Shown one piece after another: positions 8,501 to 15,373 of a stretch of 15,432 bases of DNA; positions within the stretch are counted from its first letter, which is position 1; each line of letters begins with the position of its first letter. A program made the translations under genes and the position numbers. The notes below the pieces were generated by a model. It did no database searches. It saw only the letters and a list, made by a program, of their open reading frames with translations, and was not told the origin of the DNA. The stretch spans positions 191,589 to 207,020 of the forward strand of contig NW_003151756.1 in assembly GCF_000003605.2 (NCBI RefSeq). The letters run 5' to 3'. This stretch comes from Saccoglossus kowalevskii. Lineage: Eukaryota; Hemichordata; Enteropneusta; Harrimaniidae.

Positions 8501-10099
8501 GTTTTTCATGGTAAAAAGTGTTTTGAAGCATGACAAAATACATATGCATTTCTTGAAACCCTTGTTACTGGCTTTTTGAAAAAAAATGTTCTGCGATATG
8601 TACCACGAATTAGTCACGTGATTACTAAGTAAACATAGAGGTGTTATTTTGAATAAAAATGAGTTTTATGTAAAAACAGCAGGGGTTTTGTGAAAAAAGA
8701 AAGCTTGAAAAATCAAGGCAGCATCAGCATTTTATTCTCATCGTCGAGAACAAATAATCGAATAACACCCACTCTACTTATGTAATCAATTTCATTATTG
8801 ATATACTGGACGAAGTCTTCATAGGACATTTGTTGCAGCTTTCAGTTATATACATCGGCGTGATACGGATATTTCCATAGTAGGAATAATGCACTTTGAT
8901 CAATAATTCTGCCATGATCAGTCGGTCAGCTGCTTCTGTAAAATAACTCTAACTAACGTTCTTTACATTATGCGCCCCTCTCACTGAAATAACATGTGAC
9001 GCAAATTGAAGTAGAAAACTAAGTTGAGAGCCTCGTCTATTGGAAGAAAAATTCAAAACTAATGTACCGCCACTTTTATGGGCAGAGTTTCCTTCCGGCG
9101 GTGCGCTTCAAATTTCAGACATGCTGTTATTTGTAACAACTTCTGTAAATGTGAAAACAAAGTGTGTAACCTATAGTAAGTGTAGTAAGTTATCTACTAC
9201 TTCGGTGTCAAATCAGTGCCTGGAATTGCTGTAAATGTTTACCAAGACATGCATCCTAACAAAAGAACCAAGAGAGTTTCTTAACCATTCCAGTAAGCAT
9301 GGCTTAACCATGGCTTAACAAAGAGCATGAAGGAACATTTTGCTTGATAATTTAGTTGCACTTTGAAGATCATTCATATAGCGGGCATGTAATGAGAATT
9401 TATTTTTATTCTGGATTTAAAAGTTAAGAAAATGCATTTCATGCAAATCCAGGTAATATTTCACACAAAAGTCCCAAGATGCAATTTCAAATTAAATTAT
9501 TTGGAAACCATTAACTGTAGTTAGTAGTATGTCATTCTTGTCACTTGTGTCAAGCATAGGGGCCTGCGATCTATTTGTATGAATGCCCCCTTTACATTGA
9601 TTTGTTTTCTGGGGACATATTTACGATTATTGCATCGATTATTGCATTATTGTGTCATCAAGCAGCACTCTTGTTTTTGAGCACTGCTTCCTACCCTAGT
9701 TGGACCGGAAGTGAAATTGGCAGTCGCAACCGATTCCGATTAAGTGATCGTTCGCTGACTTCATTTGCTATTGCGTCAATTGGGTATCTATACTTTTTAA
9801 ACGCATCGTGTAGTTCGAAGTACATCTCTAACCGATATGTAGAGCGAGTTTCTCCGACTTCGAGCTCACACTAGAGCCGACAGTGGAACAAAGTAATAGT
9901 ACAAATGTATACTCCAGGGTCAATGAACGAAATGTCTGTCAGTGTCACATGAAAAATCTGTGGGTAGGCAAAAATAAAAAAAAAACTCAGACCGTTCATA
10001 TAAAATATACGTAAAGGATACGAAGAACACGGCCAGGAAAAGAAGTGACGCGCTGTCAAACAGGGAAAATATAAATAGTAAAGCATCCGACGACACCAT
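2408..10099 (-). CDS. CNIH4: Cornichon homolog 4 (CNIH4), four of probably five exons
   Basis: Cornichon proteins are small multi-pass ER membrane proteins that act as cargo receptors for COPII vesicles; CNIH4 is linked to ER export of GPCRs. Four minus-strand exons join in phase: 10099-10022 (phase 0), 6584-6516 (phase 0), 4204-4092 (leaves AG), 2548-2408 (first G completes Arg87). The joined product is 133 residues. It shows a hydrophobic N-terminus (about 5-30), the family motif [10 protein letters not shown] (28-37), the CC pair at 43-44, a membrane segment at about 55-80, the CNIH4 signature [12 protein letters not shown] (100-111) and a last membrane segment (about 118-133). Length and order match CNIH4 (about 139 aa), leaving roughly 9 C-terminal residues for an exon I could not place. 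The start ATG has A at -3 and G at +4. Introns 1 to 3 are about 3.4, 2.3 and 1.5 kb and carry repeats and transposon debris. No frameshift is seen, so the gene looks functional. Confidence 0.95.
2767..3978. repeat. 36-bp minisatellite, about 33 tandem copies
   Basis: The unit on the plus strand reads CTCACCCCATCCATGACTAC then CACTGTTAGTAAAAGG. Full units run from 2783 to 3968. Most are exactly 36 bp; exceptions include 40 bp (2817), 37 bp (3001 and 3896), 35 bp (3110 and 3181) and 32 bp (3288). The right half (from 3428) is the most homogeneous and the left edge is degenerate. The right edge dissolves into ATCCA repeats (about 3970-3986). It lies wholly in CNIH4 intron 3. Because 36 is a multiple of 3, it leaves long open frames on both strands that are not genes. 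Confidence 0.95.
4092..4204 (-). CDS. CNIH4: CNIH4 exon 3
   Basis: This 113-nt exon encodes [17 protein letters not shown] at its start and ends [10 protein letters not shown] plus AG of a split Arg codon. It covers the central membrane segments. The acceptor is TTCTGTTACAG and the donor GTAAGC, both near consensus. A 36-bp minisatellite begins about 110 bp beyond the donor, and a TA-flanked foldback element ends about 30 bp from the acceptor. Confidence 0.95.
4237..4416. mobile_element. Non-autonomous TA-flanked foldback element (MITE-like)
   Basis: Terminal inverted repeats of about 25 bp start CTGTAAAATCTGTATTAGAA on the left and CCGTAAAATCTGTATTAGAA on the complement of the right end. 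Both ends are flanked by TA (4235-4236 and 4417-4418), as expected of Tc1/mariner-type target duplication. Inside are four direct copies of GCGGCTTCTATTA-like sequence (about 4259, 4299, 4374, 4392). No transposase frame is present. It lies in CNIH4 intron 2, next to exon 3. Confidence 0.7.
4420..6515. other. CNIH4 intron 2, left of exon 2: no gene seen
   Basis: The sequence is AT-rich and no open frame has recognisable content. Two copies of the palindrome GTGTTAACAC lie at 6261-6270 and 6305-6314, and an 8-bp hairpin TATGACAG-TATG-CTGTCATA at 6419-6438. Confidence 0.6.
6516..6584 (-). CDS. CNIH4: CNIH4 exon 2
   Basis: This exon has 23 codons, [11 protein letters not shown] then [12 protein letters not shown]. 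It is bounded by an acceptor (CCCTTTCAACCAG) at 6585-6586 and a strong GTAAGT donor at 6510-6515. The phase is 0 at both ends. The longer open frame around it (to 6402 and up to 6701) is intron read-through. Confidence 0.95.
6585..8114. other. CNIH4 intron 1, left part: no recognised gene
   Basis: Open frames at 6762-6968 (plus) and 7212-7587 (minus, two frames) show no known domain. A good polypyrimidine tract and AG on the minus strand near 7252 is followed by about 35 open codons ([20 protein letters not shown] and on), spanning a TGACGTCA at 7200-7207; this may be an unrecognised exon or chance. Confidence 0.5.
8115..8440 (+). pseudogene. Decayed paired-domain (Pax-like) protein fragment in CNIH4 intron 1
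   Basis: The ATG at 8115 (A at -3, G at +4) opens a 75-codon frame ending TAA at 8340-8342. Residues 13-60 read like the N-terminal (PAI) helix-turn-helix of a paired domain: [35 protein letters not shown], then [11 protein letters not shown] in the place of the Pax beta-turn and linker. The C-terminal RED subdomain is also present but needs two frame changes: [10 protein letters not shown] is read one base over from 8341, then [14 protein letters not shown] back in the first frame, up to about 8431. Pax proteins carry an AWEIRDRLL...GVC segment at this place. So a complete bipartite domain was once encoded, and a stop and two small indels now break it. The source could be a Pax-like gene copy or a Tc1/Pax-type transposase. 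No homeobox or DDE domain was seen downstream. Confidence 0.6.
8713..8935 (-). pseudogene. Broken PB1-like (ubiquitin-fold) ORF in CNIH4 intron 1
   Basis: On the minus strand a splice-acceptor-like ATTTTACAG precedes 8935. An ATG at 8915 reads [20 protein letters not shown] and about 8 more residues. A 1-nt-type frame change at 8830-8832 leads into an ATG at 8829 that reads [17 protein letters not shown], then [19 protein letters not shown] and TGA (8713-8715). The order is two strands with a lysine in the first, a helix, then a strand pair with an acidic LDDENK turn, which resembles a PB1 domain. The family match is by pattern only. No partner domain is visible. Most likely a remnant of a transposon or retrocopy. 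Confidence 0.35.
8936..9690. other. CNIH4 intron 1, right part: no recognised gene
   Basis: One plus-strand open frame (9040-9234) has no domain, and its first codon is TTG. Nothing else is supported. Confidence 0.5.
9691..9870 (-). other. Unidentified coding-like patch in CNIH4 intron 1
   Basis: The minus strand has an open frame after a [18 protein letters not shown], then ATG (9825) [20 protein letters not shown] and 24 more residues to TAG at 9691-9693. The opposite strand is open too (to 9874) but has no ATG in that frame. The stretch is richer in CpG than its surroundings. I recognise no family; it may be a fragment of an old mobile element. Confidence 0.25.
10022..10099 (-). CDS. CNIH4: CNIH4 exon 1
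   Basis: This exon has 26 codons, starting [15 protein letters not shown] and ending LAVFF. The donor is GTATCC immediately after TTC TTC; it is not a strong consensus, but it is the only position that joins in phase 0 to the [11 protein letters not shown] start of exon 2 as the family requires. Reading through gives unrelated sequence. The ATG at 10099 is the first good start, in context AAAATGG. Confidence 0.93.
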
Positions 10100-10455
10100 T
10101 TTCACTTTGTGCGATGAATTTCAAGCAGTCCCACCTGTGAATAGCGCCCTCTTTCGTTTAACATAGTAACAAATTCAAACTCTCGCGAGATTTATTACAA
10201 AAAAGTTACAAAACAGGTTCATGAAACCGGTTTTATTTTATTTTATTTTTCATTGCATTAATGAAATGAGTAATGAGTAAATGAGTAATGATAAATACCA
10301 CATATTGTTCAATTTTCATTAGTCTCTATTCCGAGTCAAGCAGACGAGCCCAACAATAGCCTCCACAAGGTCACATGACAGAAATAATAACGTCGTCTGG
10401 TTCCATTTCAGTATTCAGAAGAACGTTTTAGGTAACAACACAAATCTTGAGAGAG
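10100..10455. promoter_or_regulatory. Putative bidirectional promoter between CNIH4 and the Mab-21-like gene
   Basis: The 356 bp between the two divergent ATGs must contain both 5' ends, unless upstream noncoding exons lie elsewhere. An exact TCTCGCGAGA palindrome sits at 10181-10190, about 80 bp from the CNIH4 ATG; this motif is known as a core element of TATA-less, often bidirectional promoters. No convincing TATA box was seen. Also visible are short ATGAGTAA-type repeats (10264-10290) and a possible splice acceptor (GGTTCCATTTCAG, ending 10411) upstream of the Mab-21-like ATG, which could end a 5' UTR intron. Confidence 0.6.
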
Positions 10456-10975
10456 ATGGCTAGTAGCGACACAAACCAACGATTGATTAATGCATTGAGC
10501 AAATTTACGGACGTTAAAATACAGACAAGTCGGCAAGAATCTCGACAAGCGATATCGCTGTGCCTGGAAAATATCGTCAAGCCCGTACTGCAGAGGGTCG
10601 CCGAGTATGAGCCCCGATTCAAGGCAGAACCACCCATTCCGACGAGCACATACTTTGAAGGATTGAGAGTTTCTGCGTTGAACGAGTTCGAGTTTTTAGT
10701 CTCGTTGGTCAACTTGTTGTCTTTTCGCGGTTTCGACGATGTTGGCAAACGAGACCCTAAATACGGGTGTTACGGGTACCTGGTGGCGAAGCATTCCAAT
10801 TTCGAAATCGACGACCTGGTGGAGAAAATACCGAAACGGGCGAGCCCCGAGGGATATACGGGATTGGGAGTTATGTCGGCGAAGAAAGTGAAGGAGAAGT
10901 TTTACAAACTAGTCCAGACAGCGGTTGAAAATTTATCTCTGTCACCGGAATTGAACACCAAGGTTTACTTGCAAG
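10456..10975 (+). CDS. Mab-21-like exon 1
   Basis: This exon encodes residues 1-173 plus one base: the helical spine and the first half of the nucleotidyltransferase lobe, with E77 and E79. The donor is CAAG|GTATTG at 10976. An alternative GT at 10963 would leave phase 0, which does not fit exon 2, so it is rejected. Without splicing the frame runs on to TGA at 11035-11037. Confidence 0.9.
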
Positions 10976-12671
10976 GTATTGTGTCAATATGTGTTATTCT
11001 TGTTGCGTCGGATTATGTAGTCAAACTGTATCAATGACCCACTAGTTTAATAGCTCTTTGTTTAAAAACAAAAATAAACTTTTTTTTACTGCACAGTAAA
11101 GCGAGCCTGATTGGAATTCATTCTGTGGTAGTAATTGAAAACTGTAAACACAGCGAAGGTAACCGCGGGCAACAGTTTACGAGACGTTGGCATTTGTTTT
11201 GTGTATATGACTAGCATTAAACATCGTCCGTATCGGTTAAAATATGCCAAAAATGTCGATATCAAGGTGTCTTCATATCTTAGATCTGTATATAGTGCCT
11301 AGCAAACTTATCTCCCGTATCTATGTACAGTATGCTTGCATTATAAAACTTAAAGCAAGTTGAAACAAGCCTACGCCCGCAGCCTGAGTGTAGCGACTTT
11401 AATTGTGTTGAAATATTTGGGCACAATTGAAAAAAACAGGTGCCTGATTGTTAGTAAATTTAGGACTGAACCATTTTGTTTCTCTGCTGGGGTGGTTAGC
11501 TTATAATTTTGATTAAGTATGGTACGTTAAACTTACCCGATGCTGTATGTTGAAGTTGCTGCTGTCTATAGTGAATGATTATGTTCCAGAGGGACACGAA
11601 ACATGGTAAATACAAAGTGGCAAGTGATGATTTGGGGCTGCGAAGTTCAAAACGTTTATTCATTTAGAACGGTCTTTAATATCCACAGTATAGAATCAGA
11701 TTTGGCTGGAAAAAAAATCCAAAGAAAACTCAAAAAAAAAGAAAACAATGACAACAATGTTGATACATTTCAGTCTGTTAACTAAATTATGTTATCGAAC
11801 AACATTTGAGATATGAGACAACGAATGGTTTCCTTTTTGTGTGAAAAGTAGTTCTGTATTTTTTTTATATATTTTTTTAAAAAAACGACATTCAGTGAAA
11901 TTCAAGTAAACACGGTAATCTCTGTAATTATTATAACTAATATAGCATAGCGTCTCAAAAAAAAAAATAGCACGTTGTCGAGTATATATTTAGACACTCA
12001 CATTTGTTTCATATATTTCACCAGGTTCTTCGGACACCATACCTGTATTGAAGGTGCAACACGGTGACCGCATGTACAACATTGAATTGGTACCGTGCAT
12101 AACATTGCAGAGCGATTGGCCACCTACCGCTGAAGGGTGGGGTAACGAAACTAATGCCTGGCTCACGGCTGAAGAAGCGAAGGAAGTCAAGAAATTTGGT
12201 TTTCAGCTACTCCCGACTCGGTGTCCCTTGGACGCCGACGATGGCAACCTGTGGCGTCTCTCGTTCTGCCGTGGAGAGAAATTTCTTCTCAAGCACTCGA
12301 ATATCGACTCCGTGAATGGCAATGGTAGACGGAAACAGTGCGAACGTATCTTAAAGACCATCCGTGAGGCCAACCGAGAAGCTTTCCTTCCACTTGTTTC
12401 CTACCACATCAAAACTGTTTTCCTCCACGAGAGTATGAAATTCCCCGATCCGTCCCAATGGACGAAAGACAAACTTGGCGAAAGATTCAAGGGACTGCTA
12501 CGAAGTCTGATATATGCTTTAGAGAAAGGGCAGTGCCCCCATTTTTTCGTCCGTGGTTGCAATTTGTTTGCATACTACTCGCAGGCAGACTTGAGTCGTG
12601 TTGCAGTTCTTTTGAGAGATATCCTGGGAAGTGTTACAAACCATCCCGATGCGTGTAAATACCTCGAATAG
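10456..12671 (+). CDS. Mab-21 domain / cGAS-like nucleotidyltransferase-fold protein, two exons
   Basis: The exons are 10456-10975 and 12025-12671 (TAG); the product is 388 aa. The join is phase 1: G plus GT gives Gly174. The ATG at 10456 follows an in-frame TAG at 10429 and sits in good context (G at -3, G at +4). The superfamily is a two-lobed nucleotidyltransferase fold that includes cGAS, invertebrate cGLRs and MAB21 developmental proteins. Visible motifs: YFEGLRVSALNEFEF (66-80, aligning with the cGAS site that holds the first two metal ligands), E194 followed by the SDWP turn (203-206, third ligand position), WRLSF (250-254), SYHIKT (299-304) and DPSQW followed by KDKLGERF (315-328). 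The acidic triad reads E77, E79, E194. The Gly-Ser of active cGAS is Ser64-Thr65 here, and the zinc-thumb region keeps only H264 and C279. It may be a sensor, a synthase or a pseudoenzyme; the sequence does not decide. Confidence 0.93.
10976..12024 (+). other. Intron of the Mab-21-like gene
   Basis: This 1049-bp GT-AG intron is AT-rich with several A and T runs, and no other gene is seen in it. An open frame at 11603-11785 has no recognisable domain. It contains an AATAAA at 11073-11078, shortly after the read-through stop. Confidence 0.85.
11073..11078 (+). terminator. Intronic AATAAA poly(A) signal
   Basis: A canonical AATAAA lies 35 nt past the TGA that ends exon 1 read-through and is followed at once by a T-rich stretch. 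It could support a short, intron-retained isoform of the Mab-21-like gene. Confidence 0.4.
12025..12671 (+). CDS. Mab-21-like exon 2
   Basis: This exon encodes residues 174-388: the rest of the catalytic lobe (E194) and the C-terminal Mab-21 lobe. The acceptor ATATATTTCACCAG ends at 12024. The first codon is completed from exon 1, followed by SSDTIPVLKV, a register that keeps the family alignment without a gap at the junction. It ends PDACKYLE, then TAG. Confidence 0.9.
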
Positions 12672-12751
12672 TAAAGTCAACAAACAGACACGCACCTTAC
12701 CTGTTGGCAGTCATAAACGAATATAACCGTATACATGTGTGCATATTAGTT

Positions 12752-12757
12752 ATTAAA
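12752..12757 (+). terminator. Candidate poly(A) signal of the Mab-21-like gene
   Basis: ATTAAA, the commonest variant poly(A) hexamer, lies 80 nt past the stop codon. A canonical AATAAA is found only farther on, at 13478-13483. Confidence 0.4.
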
Positions 12758-13293
12758 TGGCTTCTACCTTCCATGATTATTAGTTCGCAATTTCGTATTG
12801 CAAGTTTCGTCTATTATACACATTTTTGTTTTTCATAAATATACCGAATATAATGTTTAACTAAGAGTATTTCTGTCAATGTATACTGTATATGTACTAG
12901 TCAGCGCCGGTCCAGTGTTCCAATACTTCGATACTAGTGATATTAGTACCATATTCTCATATACTAGTCTTTTTATATGAAAATTGGTGCTTACAACTCT
13001 TTCTAGGGGATTTGGATTATAACACGATCTAAATCCAACGTTAAGCCTATAAACGTTCCTATGTTTTTAGTGCCAAACCCCTTTGTTAAGTACAACAACA
13101 AATATTTCGTTGGTGTTTGTGAGCTCTTGTGTGATTGGTCAATGCATGGACAGCTCTTCCACTTCCGTGTTTTACTCCCCTATCAATTTGGGCCCTGTTT
13201 AACCATAGGCAGTACTGTAGTATAGTAACACCAAAGTCAAACGCCGTATGCCCAACGCAAGCTGGGCTGGAATTATGATGAGCAAGTAAACAA

Positions 13294-13339
13294 TGACGTC
13301 ATATTTACTTCGATGCGATGTCACTACTTTCGCATCGAA
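13294..13339. other. CRE palindrome beside a perfect 10-bp inverted repeat
   Basis: TGACGTCA is at 13294-13301. Close by, TTCGATGCGA (13309-13318) and TCGCATCGAA (13330-13339) form a perfect 10-bp stem with an 11-nt loop. No gene starts next to it in the visible sequence. Confidence 0.5.
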
Positions 13340-13538
13340 CTACAAGTATCTTTCCCCAATTGAGTCGTTTTCTTTCCGCAATACGCATCTTCTGAACACA
13401 CAATAGTTATCAGATGTTCTCGTGAACGTGGTTCACTAGTAAATATTACTTTTAATATATATGTTCCTGTTTAATTGAATAAAATTAAAAGTTAGTTTCA
13501 GACGGCAGTAATGTTTCCGTACATGCTATATTCAGTCT

Positions 13539-14116
13539 GTACCCCGTTTTCGACAAAATATTTTTGTTTTCATGATGCATGAATCTTCTTACTAGTATTA
13601 TGTTATTGTTTACCGACTATGCTCGTTTTTTATTGTTCTCTGTCACACATTTTTTTCAAACAGACTTTGAATCCGTATGTTCTCCCGTCTGTCACCATCT
13701 TTACTATAGCTCGCACTCTTTCAACCGGAATTCATGGCTAAGGTTGTACCCCGTTTTCGACAAAATACTCGAATATTTTAGTTTTCATGATGCATGAATC
13801 TTCTTATTATGTTATTTTCCACCGACTGTGCTCGTTTTTTGTTGTTCTCTGTCTTGCACTTTTTTGAAATTAACTTTCAATCCGTCCGTTTTCATGTCTG
13901 TCGTCATCTTGACTACCTATTCACTTTTTCAAACGGAATGCATGTGTAAGTTTGTACCCCGTATTCGACAAAATACACGAATATTATTGTTTTCATGATG
14001 CATGAATCTTCAATTTTTGTTTATTTTCACCGACTATACTTGTTTTTTGTTGTTCTCTGTCTCGCATTTTTTTTAATAGACTTTCATTCCGTCTTCCGTT
14101 TTCACGTCTGTCGCCA
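13539..14116. repeat. 206-208-bp tandem repeat, about 2.8 copies
   Basis: Copies start at 13539, 13745 and 13953, each with TGTACCCCGTWTTCGACAAA and, about 45 bp later, TTTTCATGATGCATGAATCT. The third copy stops at GTCTGTCGCCA (14116), about 45 bp short of a full unit, where a homopolymer-rich junction begins. The open frames inside it change between copies and are not coding. Confidence 0.9.
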
Positions 14117-14200
14117 GGGGTCCGGAAAAAAAACCTTAGGGAAAAAAAACCTAGGAACCCCCCCCCCCCCCGCATAGGAAAAAAATCCCATAGTGAAAAA
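14117..14200. repeat. Low-complexity A/C-run junction
   Basis: This stretch has three or four A-runs, each followed by CCTTAGGG, CCTAGG or CCCATAG-like bases, and a C-run of about 14 at 14158-14171. It separates the tandem repeat from the FLYWCH/MULE upstream region. Homopolymers like this are prone to assembly error. Confidence 0.8.
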
Positions 14201-14293
14201 CAATTGTTTTTTATCACCAATGCTTGCACATTGTCAGTATTTACATGTAAAATAAATGGCAACACATATTTTCTGCTATTATTTTTAGAGTAT

Positions 14294-14540
14294 GTTAATG
14301 GTCTCATGGGGCATATGGTAACCTTTGATCTTAGGTGTGATCAACAGGTGTTAATTTGTGTTAATCATATAGTTAATGGAGTGGCATCCTTTGATCTTGT
14401 CTATTGTACGCATGTCCATTGTTTCGAGGTGTTTTTGTTAACTTGCTTATTGTTTAAAGGTGGTTAATTGTATATTGGTAGTGGGTGCCTTTGATCTTTC
14501 CCTATATAAGCAGATCACTTGCACTTTGGCAGGTCATTCT
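14294..14540 (+). promoter_or_regulatory. TATA/initiator promoter with three TCF/LEF-type sites
   Basis: TATATAAG lies at 14503-14510 and an initiator-like TCATTCT has its A at 14536, 33 bp from the TATA start, which is the normal spacing. The ATG follows at 14571. Upstream, CCTTTGATCTT occurs identically three times (14322-14332, 14388-14398, 14488-14498); its complement AAGATCAAAGG contains the TCF/LEF consensus. Each copy is preceded 16-28 bp upstream by GTTAATGG or GTTAATTG (14294, 14372, 14463). Confidence 0.6.
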
Positions 14541-14570
14541 TATTTTACTCATACTCATGCAACATCGATT

Positions 14571-15373
14571 ATGGAGATTATCAAGAACAACAAGGGAGGT
14601 AGCAAGCTATGATAAACTGGTAAACATCGTATACGTTGGGAGTGTAGTAAGAGGGGAGCATTGAATTGCAATGGCACAGCAGTTACTGACTTGCAGGTAG
14701 GCATATGTCTCAAATTGTGTTTAAAACAATACAAGTAGAATTTTTTAAAAAGTTTTTCAAAGAGTATTTTGGTTTTTTATATTTATTGTATAACCTGAAC
14801 TAATATTCTGTGTTTTTTTTGTTGTTTTTTTTAGATAACAGAAGTGCTGAAGACAACTGAACACAGCCATCCTGCAGACTGGAACACTTGAGGAATACTG
14901 TTCCAGATCATCTAGAAGAGCTCCTGAACTACTTTGATTCCAGCTATGTGTCAGGTCCCTTCAGGAGAATTCAACCTCCGCTTGTATATCCTGGTGGCGG
15001 TATCCCTCCTCTTAGATATCGCAGGATTCCTCCACTGTTTCCGCCATCATTGTGGAATGTTCATCAAGCAACACTCAACAACGAAGACAGAACCAACAAC
15101 CTGAGTGAAAGCTGGAATAATGCATTTCGTCAACTGCTTGGCTATAACCATCCATCTGTGTGGGCTGCAGTTGATGCAATCAGAAAAGATGCAGCTCTTG
15201 TTTCAACTACTTTATACCAGATGTCCCGTGGAGTACTCCCAAGAAAACGCGTCAAAAGAGCGACAAAACAGCTACAAGAAAAACTTCACAACTTATGCAA
15301 AGATTTTTCTGAAGGAAGAAAAGACATTCAACAATTTCTTGAAGCCGTGGCACATTGTGTCAGGTGGAAATAA
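14571..15373 (+). pseudogene. Internally deleted FLYWCH-finger / MULE transposase gene
   Basis: Exon 1 (14571-14696) begins MEIIKNNKGGSKL, then has TGA TAA in frame, then RIRWECSKRGALNCNGTAVT, the cysteine half of a FLYWCH zinc finger. A 138-bp GT-AG intron (14697-14834, phase 0) follows. Exon 2 gives ITEVLKTTEHSHPADWNT, with the His-x-His that completes the finger, then TGA at 14889. From 14861 a different frame is open to TAA 15371-15373 and encodes the C-terminus typical of FLYWCH-containing MULE transposases: LEELLNYFDSSYV, LWNVHQATLNNEDRTNNLSE, then YNHPSVW and a basic tail. In full proteins these parts are separated by a few hundred residues holding the DDE-type catalytic core, which is absent here. 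Near the finger start, YDKLVN in another frame suggests small compensating indels. The locus cannot encode an active transposase as it stands. Confidence 0.75.
14861..15373 (+). CDS. MULE transposase C-terminal fragment (open frame)
   Basis: The frame is open from just after a TGA at 14858-14860 and has no ATG near its start, so it would need splicing or a frameshift to be expressed. It contains the DRTNN motif region followed by the SESWNNAFRQLLGYNHPSVW segment, then a Lys/Arg-rich stretch (RKRVKRATKQLQEKL) and ends VAHCVRWK. The segment has no internal stop over about 170 codons, so its decay is recent or it is constrained. Confidence 0.6.
   Translation, partial: TQPSCRLEHLRNTVPDHLEELLNYFDSSYVSGPFRRIQPPLVYPGGGIPPLRYRRIPPLFPPSLWNVHQATLNNEDRTNNLSESWNNAFRQLLGYNHPSVWAAVDAIRKDAALVSTTLYQMSRGVLPRKRVKRATKQLQEKLHNLCKDFSEGRKDIQQFLEAVAHCVRWK

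Larger units (their letters stand above)
12672..13538. other. Downstream flank of the Mab-21-like gene
   Basis: This holds the probable 3' UTR (poly(A) candidates at 12752 and 13478) followed by AT-rich sequence with no open frame of note, apart from the CRE and inverted repeat at 13294-13339. Confidence 0.6.

Noticed and set aside
10428-10748. Minus-strand open frame opposite Mab-21-like exon 1
   Set aside because: It is an antisense shadow of a well-supported exon with no recognisable content.
10963-10964. Alternative donor GT in Mab-21-like exon 1
   Set aside because: It would leave phase 0, which is incompatible with exon 2 at 12025; the GT at 10976 gives the right phase and an ungapped join.
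12458-12658. 66-codon plus-strand frame inside Mab-21-like exon 2
   Set aside because: It is a shifted-frame shadow of the real coding sequence.
13993-14307. Open frames on both strands through the A/C-run junction
   Set aside because: Their composition is driven by homopolymers and they cross the end of a tandem repeat.
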